Assembly: GCA_903864275.1 (NCBI GenBank)
Contig: CAIPFE010000003.1
Coordinates: 1 to 64,000, forward strand
Direction: 5' to 3'
Length of the DNA: 64,000 nucleotides
Source: an uncultured Mucilaginibacter sp.
GTDB taxonomy: Bacteria > Bacteroidota > Bacteroidia > Sphingobacteriales > Sphingobacteriaceae
Position numbers and translations under genes: made by a program. This document shows positions 36,048 to 45,670 of the stretch, piece after piece (position 1 is the stretch's first letter; the number at the start of each line of letters is the position of its first letter). The notes beneath the pieces are model-generated. The model had not been told where the DNA came from. It saw nothing but the letters and a program-made list of their open reading frames with translations, and did not search any database.

Positions 36048-38447
36048 CTATTCTGTTTTTAAACTCTTTACAGGATTCGCTATCGCAGCTTTTATTGTCT
36101 GAACACTGATAGTGAGTACAGCAATTACGACGGCAATAGTGCCTGCGACTAAAAATATCCACCAGCTTATATTAATACGATAAGCGAAATCTTTCAGCCA
36201 GTTGTTCATAAAATACCAGCCAAGCGGAGTGGCAATTAAAATTGACAATAGGATTAGCTTTAAAAAATCTTTTGATAGTAAAGCGGCAATGCCCGAAATG
36301 CTGGCACCAAGCACTTTACGAATGCCAATTTCTTTTATTTTACGTTCTACAACAAACGTAGATAAGCCAAAGAGTCCAAGGCAAGCAATGAGCAGCGACA
36401 AACCGGAGAATCCGTAAAAAATATCCTCCATTTTTTGTTCACTGCCATACTGCTGCGCAATTTTTTGGTCGACAAAATCATATTGCAGCGGCACCTGGGG
36501 CACAATATTATTCCAGGTTTTTTTAAGGTGGTTTATCGCTTGTGTTATATGCGCTGCATCTATTTTTACAGATAGGCTGCTTACGCCATTGACGTAACTG
36601 ATCAGCAAGGCGTCTACCGGTTTATGCAGGCTTTCAAAATTAAAGTCCTTTACTACGCCGATCACATATTTTTTGTCCTTGCCTTCTCCAAACGGTTTGC
36701 CAATTGCATTTTGCGGCGTTTGCCATCCAAATGTTTTTACAGCCGATTCGTTTACCAAAACGGCTTTTGCAGAATCAGTAACCATGCTTTTTGAAAAGAA
36801 ACGTCCAGCTGCGAGTTTCAGGCTGTAAGTATTAAAATAATCGGCATCAACACTTAAACCGTAAATGCTTGTGGAAACTTGCTCGCCTTGTAAGTTCTCA
36901 GTCTTTGTCCACCCATTACCCAGGCCGCCAACGACGTTTGCATTATGCTTTGCGACATTAATAATATATGGTTCCTTTAATAGATCATTCCGGATGGAAC
37001 TATAGTGCTGAATAACACTTTGATCGCCGTTAAAATTTATTTCGATTACAGCGTTACCGTTAAATCCGAGCGATTTGTTTTTTATATAATTCATTTGCCG
37101 GTTAATGATCAAAATAGATGCTACCAGGGCAATGGTGATAGTGAATTGAAAAACCACGAGGCTTTTTCGTATGATATTACCGCTTTTGCTTTGCGAAAAA
37201 TTTCCCTTTAACGCAACTGCCGGTTCAAAAGAGGAGAGAATTGCGGCGGGATATATGCCGGAAAGAGCGGAAATAACAATTATGAAAGCAAGTATCATTA
37301 AAATATTTGTACCGCTTAGTGTAAAATTATAGGGTTGACCTATAAATTTTGCGAACGAAGGCAATATCGCCTGGAATATCGCCACGCCCAATACAACGGC
37401 GACCGCACAAATGAGCAGCGTTTCTAAAAAAAACTGCCGGATGAGCTGTATTTTGGTTGCGCCAATCACTTTTCTGACGGATGTTTCCTTAACACGCTTA
37501 ATTGCGCCTGCAGTTGTAAGATTGATATAGTTAATACAGGCAAGCAGTGATACAATAATACCCACGATAGAAAAAATATTCACCTCAGAGATATTCCCGT
37601 TGTTTGAAGCATCATAGCGGAGATGCGATTTTAAATGGATCTCGCGGATAGGCTGCAGAAAATACTGGTATGACATTTTGTTTTCTTTCCAATCCTTCGC
37701 AGAGAATTTGGCCACTACCTGGTTAATTTGCTTTTCTGCTTTTTGCCATTGCCCGGGGTTAACAAGCTTTACATAGGTATAGGGCCAGCCACCTACCCAC
37801 ATGTTGTCTGGGTCTTGTTTGAAAGTCTGAATGGCCCAGTTTCTGAAATAACTATACGGAACTAAAATGGTATATTGAAGATGTGAATTTGCCGGGGGAT
37901 TTTCCGCAACGCCGCCAATAGTCATGGGATGATTATCCATTAAAATTGTTTTACCTATAATATCCTGCGTGGTGCCAAAATATTTGAGCGCCATATTTTC
38001 AGACAGCACAATTTTGTTGGCAGCATTCAACGCCTGCGCAGGTTGGCCTTGTGTTAACCGAAATCCAAAAAAAGTGAAAAAATTTGAATCGACAATAGAG
38101 GTGTTTGATTCGAAAAACTGGTTATTGCCCTCTTTGAATTTGTAATTGAAACTGAAAACACGGCAGGCAGTTTTTACGGCAGGCAATTGTTTGGGCAATT
38201 GCGCCCCTAAGGCTACCCCCGAAGGGGCCTGCGAGAACGCTTCGCTCTCGCTTTTAAAAGTATTTACAACGCGGAAAATATCATTTTTTGATCCATGAAA
38301 ATCATCAAAGCTCAATTCCCGTTGAAGCCAGATACCAATGAACAAACAAACTACAACACCAATGGTAAGGCCGCTTATGTTAAGAAGCGTGTACATCTTA
38401 TTCTTAATAAGATTGCGCCAGGCGATTTTTAAATAGTTTTGTATCAT
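36048..38447 (-). CDS. FtsX/MacB-like ABC permease, array copy 4
   Basis: A 799-residue permease starting MIQNYLKIAWRNLIKNKMYT. Coupling motifs are RVKETSVRKVIGATK in module 1 (the most divergent of the six) and KIKEIGIRKVLGAS in module 2; it ends TIKAAIANPVKSLKTE. The two periplasmic domains (about 45-285 and about 455-665) differ in sequence from the other copies. Frame intact. Confidence 0.9.
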   Translation of the reverse strand: MIQNYLKIAWRNLIKNKMYTLLNISGLTIGVVVCLFIGIWLQRELSFDDFHGSKNDIFRVVNTFKSESEAFSQAPSGVALGAQLPKQLPAVKTACRVFSFNYKFKEGNNQFFESNTSIVDSNFFTFFGFRLTQGQPAQALNAANKIVLSENMALKYFGTTQDIIGKTILMDNHPMTIGGVAENPPANSHLQYTILVPYSYFRNWAIQTFKQDPDNMWVGGWPYTYVKLVNPGQWQKAEKQINQVVAKFSAKDWKENKMSYQYFLQPIREIHLKSHLRYDASNNGNISEVNIFSIVGIIVSLLACINYINLTTAGAIKRVKETSVRKVIGATKIQLIRQFFLETLLICAVAVVLGVAIFQAILPSFAKFIGQPYNFTLSGTNILMILAFIIVISALSGIYPAAILSSFEPAVALKGNFSQSKSGNIIRKSLVVFQFTITIALVASILIINRQMNYIKNKSLGFNGNAVIEINFNGDQSVIQHYSSIRNDLLKEPYIINVAKHNANVVGGLGNGWTKTENLQGEQVSTSIYGLSVDADYFNTYSLKLAAGRFFSKSMVTDSAKAVLVNESAVKTFGWQTPQNAIGKPFGEGKDKKYVIGVVKDFNFESLHKPVDALLISYVNGVSSLSVKIDAAHITQAINHLKKTWNNIVPQVPLQYDFVDQKIAQQYGSEQKMEDIFYGFSGLSLLIACLGLFGLSTFVVERKIKEIGIRKVLGASISGIAALLSKDFLKLILLSILIATPLGWYFMNNWLKDFAYRINISWWIFLVAGTIAVVIAVLTISVQTIKAAIANPVKSLKTE

Positions 38448-38599
38448 AGTTTGTTTATTAGTTCATTGGTTCATTAGTTCATTGGTATTGGCGGGGAAAG
38501 CCCACTCTATATTTCCCCGGTAAGGAGACTTTTTGATATTCTTCTTTTGGGACTTTCGGACTCCTCCTAACCTCTAATCTCCAGTCTCTGATCACTAAA

Positions 38600-40975
38600 T
38601 TACTCCGTTTTAATACTCTTCACCGGGTTAGCCAGCGCCGCTTTTATACTTTGATAGCTTACCGTTAATAAAGTGATGATAACCGCAACTATGGCGGTTA
38701 CTGCAAATATCCACCACGAAATTTCTGCGTGATATTGATAACCCTGCAGCCATTGATGCATAAAATAGTATGAAACAGGGGTTGCAATGAATAATGCCAT
38801 AATTACCAGCAAAACAAAATCCTTCGAAAGCAACTGCCATAAGTTGAAAACCGTTGCGCCCAATACTTTGCGAATACCGATCTCCTTTGTCCGCTGTTCG
38901 GCCATAAAGCTGGCCATACCAAACAAGCCCAGGCAGCTGATAAAAATTGCGAGAAGGGCGAATGCACTGGCAAGTTTTCCAATCCGCTCCTCGCTGCTGA
39001 ATTTTTTAGCATATTCATCATCAGCAAACTGGTAATCGAGCGGTTCACCAGGCGCATATTTTTTGTAGATGGTTGCAATGGCGCTGATTGCTTTAGCTGC
39101 ACTGGCTTTTGGGTTGATCCGGATGTTTATCGGACCAGCATCGGTAGTGATATAAAAAATGGTTGGTTTAATGGGCTCATAAGGCGATTCAACGATCATG
39201 TCTTTAGTGACACCGGTTACCGTGTATGGTTTATCATCCCACCTCACGATCTGGCCAACCGGTTTTTTGAGCCCCATATATTTTACGGCCGACTCATTTA
39301 ATACAATATCATTTAAAACTGAGGGGCCATCATTTGAGTAGTCCTTCCCTTCGCTGAATTGCCATCCAATGGTTTTTCCATACGCCGGGGTTATTGCGAA
39401 CATAGCAAACTCATCCTTCATATTAGGATCCTTGCCCTGCCAGTTAAGACCGCCGACCGTACGGCTGCCTTTAGTTATTTGGTTGCCGGATTCGGCTACT
39501 TCCGAAATCGAACCGGTTTCAAGCAGGTCGTTTCTGAAAGCTTGAAAGTGATAATGAATATCCGCTGTAAACGGCCTGGCTATAACCAGCCCGGCCCGGC
39601 TGTAACCGATCGGGCGACTTTTTGCAAATTGAACCTGGCGGAATACAATGATCGTTCCGATGATCATGGTTATGGAAAACGTAAACTGAACGACTACCAG
39701 CGCCTTACGTGGAATACCCGCCCATTTACCCGCCTGAACTGAACCTTTCAACACTTTTACCGGTTTAAAGGACGAGAGGTAGAACGCGGGGTAGCTGCCG
39801 GCAAACAGGCCGCATAGTACAGCGAATCCCAATCCCAATATCCAAAATACAGGCTCGGCCCATAAGATGGCCATTTGCTTCCCGGCCAATTCACTGAAAA
39901 ATGGAATGAAAAGCTGGGTTAAAAATAACGATAGGGCAAAAGCCAAAATGGCCATCAATAACGATTCACCTAAAAATTGAGCTATCAACTGCCCGCGCAT
40001 GGAGCCCATTGCTTTCCTGATACCCACCTCTTTTGCCCGTTTTTCGGAACGGGCGGTGCTCAGGTTCATGAAGTTGATACAAGCGAGCACCAATATAAAT
40101 ATGCCGGTAATACCAAAGAGCCAAACATATTTAATATCCCCCCCGGTATTTACCCCGTTTTTAAACTCGGAGTACAAGTGCCAGCGGCTCATCGGGTAAA
40201 GAAATATCGCTGGATTCGACTTTTTCCCGTCGGCATCAACGTTATTGGATTTTAGCTGGCTGATCTTTGCAGAAACCGCAGCCATATCTGCTCCCCCGGA
40301 AATCTGGACAAAAATCTGGACGAAATTGTGGTTCCAGTCGCCGGCTGATTGTTTTACGTCATCAGTCCTTGCGTATACTTCCCAGGACGCGATAAACAAA
40401 ATATTGTTGAGCGTGGTATTTGCCGGCAGATCGGTATACACGCCAGCCACTTTAAGGGTCTGATCATCTAATCTTAAAGCTTTATTGATAGGATCGGCAT
40501 TGCCAAAAATTGCTTTAGCTACGGATTCAGAAAGAATAATGGCTGAAGGGTCTTTCAATGCGGACCGCGTGCCTTTGAGCATGTTTAGGGTCAGAATTTC
40601 CGGCGCACCCGATTCCATAAAATTCCCCTGTGCAGACACGCTTTTATCCTTAAAGGTAAGCTGATGCGGGTTGGTCCACGACGACAGCACCACCTGTTTA
40701 AAATTATGGCCATAAACCTGCCGAAGCTTAAACGCAACGGGCATAGGCATGGCTTTGAGGCTGGTAGTTTCCCCGTTCGATGTTTGGTTTTGCATGACCC
40801 GGGCAATCTCATCATAGTTTTTATGGTACTTATCGAAGGATAGCTCACTCCATATCCACAGGCCAATTAACATGGCTACCGTCATGCCTACCGACAGGCC
40901 AACAATATTGATCAACGAATGCGTTTTGTTTTTTAAAAGGTTACGAAACGCGATTTTGAGATAATTTTTTATCAT
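38600..40975 (-). CDS. FtsX/MacB-like ABC permease, array copy 5
   Basis: A 791-residue permease, the shortest of the six, starting MIKNYLKIAFRNLLKNKTHS. Coupling motifs are RAKEVGIRKAMGSMR and RTKEIGIRKVLGAT; it ends SIKAALANPVKSIKTE. The frame is intact. The gap of about 150 bp to copy 4 (38448-38599) holds TTAGTTCATTGG and CTAATCTCCAGTCTC repeats and no gene. Confidence 0.9.
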   Translation of the reverse strand: MIKNYLKIAFRNLLKNKTHSLINIVGLSVGMTVAMLIGLWIWSELSFDKYHKNYDEIARVMQNQTSNGETTSLKAMPMPVAFKLRQVYGHNFKQVVLSSWTNPHQLTFKDKSVSAQGNFMESGAPEILTLNMLKGTRSALKDPSAIILSESVAKAIFGNADPINKALRLDDQTLKVAGVYTDLPANTTLNNILFIASWEVYARTDDVKQSAGDWNHNFVQIFVQISGGADMAAVSAKISQLKSNNVDADGKKSNPAIFLYPMSRWHLYSEFKNGVNTGGDIKYVWLFGITGIFILVLACINFMNLSTARSEKRAKEVGIRKAMGSMRGQLIAQFLGESLLMAILAFALSLFLTQLFIPFFSELAGKQMAILWAEPVFWILGLGFAVLCGLFAGSYPAFYLSSFKPVKVLKGSVQAGKWAGIPRKALVVVQFTFSITMIIGTIIVFRQVQFAKSRPIGYSRAGLVIARPFTADIHYHFQAFRNDLLETGSISEVAESGNQITKGSRTVGGLNWQGKDPNMKDEFAMFAITPAYGKTIGWQFSEGKDYSNDGPSVLNDIVLNESAVKYMGLKKPVGQIVRWDDKPYTVTGVTKDMIVESPYEPIKPTIFYITTDAGPINIRINPKASAAKAISAIATIYKKYAPGEPLDYQFADDEYAKKFSSEERIGKLASAFALLAIFISCLGLFGMASFMAEQRTKEIGIRKVLGATVFNLWQLLSKDFVLLVIMALFIATPVSYYFMHQWLQGYQYHAEISWWIFAVTAIVAVIITLLTVSYQSIKAALANPVKSIKTE

Positions 40976-41004
40976 GGCTTGTTTAGTTTATTGGTTTATT
41001 ATCC

Positions 41005-41085
41005 GAACCCGGATTAAGCTGATTTATCTTATTTTATTGATATTTCACATCAGGTCAATCACCTGAATCTGCTTAATCCGGGTTC
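41005..41085. repeat. GAACCCGGATTAAG inverted repeat between permeases
   Basis: GAACCCGGATTAAGCTGATT (41005-41024) and its reverse complement with one mismatch (41066-41085) flank 41 bp. A related single arm (CCGGGATTAAACAGATTTT) lies at about 5213-5231, between the flavin reductase and HAD genes. Confidence 0.75.
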
Positions 41086-41092
41086 AAACATC

Positions 41093-43522
41093 TTACTCTG
41101 TCTTCAAACTCTTCACTGGGTTCATCAACGCTGCTTTTACAGCCTGCGAACTAACGGTAATTAAAGCAATAACTACAGCCAGCAGACCCGCCAATGCAAA
41201 CATCCACCAGCTTAGCGGAATACGGTAGGCGAATGCCTGTAACCATGTGGTCATACCATACCAGGCAATGGGTGTCGCGATGATAAACGAGACGCCCACC
41301 AGTATTAAGAAATCCTTTGACAGTAAACCCACTAAGCCGCTTACGCTTGCGCCAAGCACTTTGCGTATGCCGATCTCTTTGTGCCTTTGTTCGGCGCTGA
41401 AGGCTGCAAGGCCAAATAACCCGAGACAGGAAATAAGTATGGCAATTAAAGTAAATGAGTTGATGATCTGCGACAGTGTAGTTTCAGTTTCGTATTGCTT
41501 TTGCACTTCATCATCAAGGAAAGCATATTCAAATGGCACGGCCGGCATGTCTTTAAGCCATACTGCGTTCAAACTGCTTAAAAGTTTTTTATAATTGTTG
41601 CTGTTTACCGATACTATCATACTGGTCTTATTGCCGGGATTATTGTCATAGATAAGCATGAACGGTTTCACACCGTCGTGTAATGAATTATAGTTGAAAT
41701 CCTTCATTATCCCGACACATGTAACGAAGGAAGCCGGCGCACTGGTAAATTTCGAATAGAGCCTTGCACCCTGGGCGGTTTGCGTATTCAGGTTAAGCCT
41801 TTTTGCCAGGGTTTGGTTAATCAGTACTTTGTTCGAGTCGCCGGGCATAAAATCCCGGCCACTTACCAGTTTTATCCCGTTCGTTTTTACAAAATACTGG
41901 TCGCATGCTATGTTTTGCGCATCAATAGCAGTGGCCATGTTGCCGCCGTCGGGATAAACGCCGTAATCGTGCAGCACAAACTGGCTAAGGTAATTATCGG
42001 CACTGGTAACGTATTTAACCCCGGCCAATTGCCTCAGGTCGTTTGCAAGGGCAGGCATTTTGTTTTGCGCATCGTTGGTATAAAAGTTAAATACCAGTTT
42101 TTGGCTCTTATCAAAACCCAGGTCTTTTGATTTAATATAATTCAGCTGGCTGTAAATAATAATTATGCCCGTTATCATCACAATAGACAACACAAACTGG
42201 AAAACTACCAGCGATTTGCGTATGCCGGTTGCTGAGATGCGGCTGGTAAAATTGCCTTTAATTACCTTGATGGCCTCGAAAGCCGACAAATAAAAGGCCG
42301 GATAACTACCGGCCAAAAGCCCTGTTACCAATACAAGGCCGGTAAGCATTAACCAAAGGCGGTAATCGGCAAAAAAAGTTAAGTGAATGTCTGACTGTGT
42401 AATTTCATTCAGATACGGCAGGAAGAAATAGAGTAAGGGCAAAGCGACGATCACGCCTATAAATGCTAATAAAAACGACTCGCCCAAAAACTGTTTTACC
42501 AGGTCGTATTTGCCGGCGCCTATTACTTTGCGCACACCAACCTCTTTTGCACGCGTTGATGCACGCGCAGTGGAAAGGTTCATGAAATTGATGCAGGCGA
42601 TCACCTGTATCAATATGGCGATCAATACCAATATCAGCAGGAAAGAAGGGTTTGTAGTTTTAGTTAACTCTATTTCGTACCCCGCTGTGGTATGGATGGC
42701 GGTAACATGTTGCAAATGTAATTGCTTTTGCATACCCAGGGTCTTCAACCTGTCAGCAGCATATTTATTTAAGAATTCAGGCAGTTTCTTCTCAAGTGAA
42801 CCGGGATCAGTACCGGGGCGGAGCTTAACATACGAGAACAGGAAATTATTGCCCGCCCATTCAGTAATACTCGCAATAGCCTTTCCGGTTGGCCCGCTTT
42901 TCATGCTGATGAACATATTGCCTTCGATGTGCGATTTGCCGAGGCTTTCGTCAATCACCCCGGTGATCTTAAAATCGTGCTTACCATAGGCATCGTCAAT
43001 ATTGACCATCTTGCCAACGGCATTTTCCCGCCCAAAAAGCTTTTCAGCCGTGGATTTAAGCAATACTACGTCATAAGGGTCATCCAGCGCGTGCGCTGCG
43101 CGCCCTTCAACAAAATTATAGTTGAAAATATTAAAGAAAGTAGAGTCGACATATAAGACGCCGGTTTGATAAAACGATTGCTCCTTGTAACGCAGCAGGT
43201 GTTCTTTGGCGCCCAACATTTCTGTTTTCACAACCCGCGTATAGTTTTGTACCTCGGGAAAGTCCCTCGCCATGGCCGGGGCAATTGGCGGCGATGAAGT
43301 ACCGCTATGGTGTTTATCGCCGGTTAAAACCAGGTCGGTTGTTATACGATAGATGTCCTTAGCATCTTTGTGGTGCTTATCATAACTGTATTGCTGCTGT
43401 ACATATAGCAAAATGTACAAACAGCACAAGGTGCCCGCAGCCAAACCGAAAATATTAATAAGGCTGAACGTTTTGTTTTTCAGCAAAAAACGAAGGGCGG
43501 TTTTGAGATAGCTTTTTATCAT
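41093..43522 (-). CDS. FtsX/MacB-like ABC permease, array copy 6
   Basis: An 809-residue permease and the first of the array in the direction of transcription. I start it at ATG 43522 (MIKSYLKTALRFLLKNKTFS), which aligns with the other copies; the frame extends seven codons further. Coupling motifs are RAKEVGVRKVIGAG and RHKEIGIRKVLGAS; it ends AVKAALMNPVKSLKTE. As with its paralogues the periplasmic parts are the variable regions. No ATP-binding gene lies within 15 kb on either side. Confidence 0.9.
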   Translation of the reverse strand: MIKSYLKTALRFLLKNKTFSLINIFGLAAGTLCCLYILLYVQQQYSYDKHHKDAKDIYRITTDLVLTGDKHHSGTSSPPIAPAMARDFPEVQNYTRVVKTEMLGAKEHLLRYKEQSFYQTGVLYVDSTFFNIFNYNFVEGRAAHALDDPYDVVLLKSTAEKLFGRENAVGKMVNIDDAYGKHDFKITGVIDESLGKSHIEGNMFISMKSGPTGKAIASITEWAGNNFLFSYVKLRPGTDPGSLEKKLPEFLNKYAADRLKTLGMQKQLHLQHVTAIHTTAGYEIELTKTTNPSFLLILVLIAILIQVIACINFMNLSTARASTRAKEVGVRKVIGAGKYDLVKQFLGESFLLAFIGVIVALPLLYFFLPYLNEITQSDIHLTFFADYRLWLMLTGLVLVTGLLAGSYPAFYLSAFEAIKVIKGNFTSRISATGIRKSLVVFQFVLSIVMITGIIIIYSQLNYIKSKDLGFDKSQKLVFNFYTNDAQNKMPALANDLRQLAGVKYVTSADNYLSQFVLHDYGVYPDGGNMATAIDAQNIACDQYFVKTNGIKLVSGRDFMPGDSNKVLINQTLAKRLNLNTQTAQGARLYSKFTSAPASFVTCVGIMKDFNYNSLHDGVKPFMLIYDNNPGNKTSMIVSVNSNNYKKLLSSLNAVWLKDMPAVPFEYAFLDDEVQKQYETETTLSQIINSFTLIAILISCLGLFGLAAFSAEQRHKEIGIRKVLGASVSGLVGLLSKDFLILVGVSFIIATPIAWYGMTTWLQAFAYRIPLSWWMFALAGLLAVVIALITVSSQAVKAALMNPVKSLKTE

Positions 43523-43763
43523 AGTGGGTCTGTCATTGGTCATTATTCATTAGTCTTTGGATTTGACGATAATGTTTTCAGACCTATCCAAAAATATATT
43601 TTTCCATTAGGTGCCCCAAGAAAATGCCAAACAAATAACACGTTCATTATCAATTATTTAAATTGATTTTAATTGCGATAGTTGTCCGCTTTTGATACAA
43701 TGGATGTTCGGTTATGAAGTTTCCAATTGCTTTTATACCTTAGACCACTCAAACCCACTTACC

Positions 43764-44672
43764 ATGAAGTACAAATTGTTAACCTTCGTATTATTTGTTA
43801 CTACCTCATGCTTCGCCCAAACCGATACAAAACTAACCGACAAACTGCAGGATGCTATAAAAGGCTTTAATGGCCAGGTGGGCATTTATGTGCAAAACTT
43901 AAAAACCGGCAAAACAGCAGCTATTAATGCTGATACGCTTTTCCCTACCGCGAGCATGATAAAAGTGAGCATCCAGTGCGGACTGATGGATAAGATAGAA
44001 AAAGGCGAAATGCAATATGCCCAGAAGCTGGTTTATCGCGATTCGTTATTGTATAAAGGCGAGGATATTTTGGGATCGTTTAAGGATGGTGACACCATTG
44101 AGGTGAGCAAAGTAGCTTTGCTAATGATCACCATGAGTGATAATACGGCAAGCCTTTGGCTGCAAAAGCTGGTTGGTACCGACTATATTAATAATTGGCT
44201 TGCCAATAATGGCTATAAAGTTTACCGCGATAATTCGAGGGCCACGGGCCGCGATGCCATGCACGAAAAATATGGATGGGGTGTAACCACGCCTTATGAA
44301 ATGTGCCGCTTGTTTACCATGATCAACGAAGGGAAGGCCGTTAGTCCCGCGGCGAGTGAGCGAATGGTGCGTAATATGGGAAGGATATTTTGGGATAATT
44401 ATGCCTTGTCGCAAATACCGCCTTATGTACATACCATCTCCAAACAAGGCGCGCTGAACGAATCAAAGTCAGAAACGGTGCTTGTCAACGCCCCGCATGG
44501 CGATTATGTTTTTTCCATCATCACTAATCATAATAAAGACCAGCGCTGGGTACAGGATAATGAAGCCGATGTATTGATCCGTAAAGTATCAGCCCTGCTG
44601 TGGCATTATTTTGAGCCCAAAAGCGATTGGAAGCCTGCCGACGGGATGGATAAGTTTATGAAGGATGAATGA
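43764..44672 (+). CDS. exported beta-lactamase-like serine hydrolase
   Basis: A 302-residue class A beta-lactamase-fold protein with a signal peptide (MKYKLLTFVLFVTTSCFA). The serine motif is S64-M-I-K67, the second motif S125-D-N127, and K227-Q-G229 takes the place of the usual K-T/S-G. I see no Glu in the place of the class A omega-loop E166. It may therefore act as a DD-peptidase or esterase rather than an efficient beta-lactamase. I chose ATG 43764 because it gives the signal peptide; the frame starts 24 codons earlier. Confidence 0.8.
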   Translation: MKYKLLTFVLFVTTSCFAQTDTKLTDKLQDAIKGFNGQVGIYVQNLKTGKTAAINADTLFPTASMIKVSIQCGLMDKIEKGEMQYAQKLVYRDSLLYKGEDILGSFKDGDTIEVSKVALLMITMSDNTASLWLQKLVGTDYINNWLANNGYKVYRDNSRATGRDAMHEKYGWGVTTPYEMCRLFTMINEGKAVSPAASERMVRNMGRIFWDNYALSQIPPYVHTISKQGALNESKSETVLVNAPHGDYVFSIITNHNKDQRWVQDNEADVLIRKVSALLWHYFEPKSDWKPADGMDKFMKDE

Positions 44673-44680
44673 TGTTTAGT

Positions 44681-44722
44681 GATTGGAGACTGGAGATTAG
44701 AAAAGTCCGGAAGTCCGAAAGA
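44681..44722. repeat. GATTGGAGACTGGAGATTAG and AAGTCCG repeats
   Basis: A single GATTGGAGACTGGAGATTAG unit is joined directly to AAGTCCGGAAGTCCGAAAG. This is a small untranslated example of the heptamer family that is translated in the 57-64 kb array. Confidence 0.55.
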
Positions 44723-44763
44723 TGAAAAAAGATTGAACCAGAGATTTAGAGAAGTATTAAATT

Positions 44764-45573
44764 ATGAAGTATGCAATCCGCCTATGGGCATTATTTATCT
44801 TGTCGCTTTTAAGCACACGCCTGTTTGCCCAACCCTCCCCCGAAGGCAACTATTTCGCCTCCTTCGATAGCACGAAGATCTATTACGAGGTAAAGGGCAG
44901 CGGCTACCCTGTTATATTAATCCACGGCTTCTCGGGCACAAGCCAGGGCTGGAAAAGTTGCGCGGTTTACGGCGACCTGCTTAAGGAGGGTTATATGGTC
45001 ATAATACTTGATCAGCGCGGCAACGGCCGGTCAGATAAGCCACACACCGATGCGGCGTATGCAAACGATGCCGAAGCCAAAGACATTATGGGCCTCATAA
45101 GCAGTTTAAACATAAAACAATACGATGCCGTAGGCTATTCGCGCGGCTCTATTATTGCATCAAGGCTGTTGTTGCTTGATAGCCGTTTGCATAAAGCGGT
45201 TATGGGCGGTATGGGTGATGCTTATACCAACCCTGAGTGGCCGCGCCGTGTGCATGCCTACCGTGCACTTATGGGTGATACCACCCTGCATGATGTGGAT
45301 GATATGATTAAATATATCCATAGCCAGCATTTTGATAACCTGGCGCTGGCGTTGCAGCAAAAGTATCAACCGTCAACAAGCGTAAAGCAATTAGCGGCGG
45401 TAAAAATTCCTGTTTTAATTATCCGGGGGACTGAAGATAAAGAAAACGGATCGGAGACCGGCCTTCAACGAATGATCCCTAACTCGGGCCTTGTTTATGT
45501 TCCCGGCAATCACAATACTGCTATAAGGACGCCTGAATTTTCAGCGGCGGTGGCTAAGTTTCTAAGTAATTAA
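44764..45573 (+). CDS. exported alpha/beta-fold hydrolase
   Basis: A 269-residue protein with a signal peptide (about 1-22) and an alpha/beta hydrolase domain: oxyanion HGFSGTSQGW at 54-63, DQRGNGRSDKP at 83-93, nucleophile Ser126 in GYSRGS, an Asp in RGTEDKENG and the catalytic His in VPGNHNTAI. Substrate unknown, acting in the periplasm. The 91-bp gap upstream contains GATTGGAGACTGGAG and AAGTCCGGAAGTCCG repeats. Confidence 0.85.
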   Translation: MKYAIRLWALFILSLLSTRLFAQPSPEGNYFASFDSTKIYYEVKGSGYPVILIHGFSGTSQGWKSCAVYGDLLKEGYMVIILDQRGNGRSDKPHTDAAYANDAEAKDIMGLISSLNIKQYDAVGYSRGSIIASRLLLLDSRLHKAVMGGMGDAYTNPEWPRRVHAYRALMGDTTLHDVDDMIKYIHSQHFDNLALALQQKYQPSTSVKQLAAVKIPVLIIRGTEDKENGSETGLQRMIPNSGLVYVPGNHNTAIRTPEFSAAVAKFLSN

Positions 45574-45670
45574 ATAAAGTCGAACGGATATGTTTTTCCG
45601 GTTAAAGCCGTTAGTGTTACTTATTGCACTCAATTAAAAACAAAAGGCTGGGTTTTCTTTTAAAATACAA

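Noticed and set aside
28340..43522. Permease array as a MacAB- or LolCDE-type operon
   Set aside because: No ATPase or membrane fusion protein lies in or near the array, and each gene already has both permease modules.
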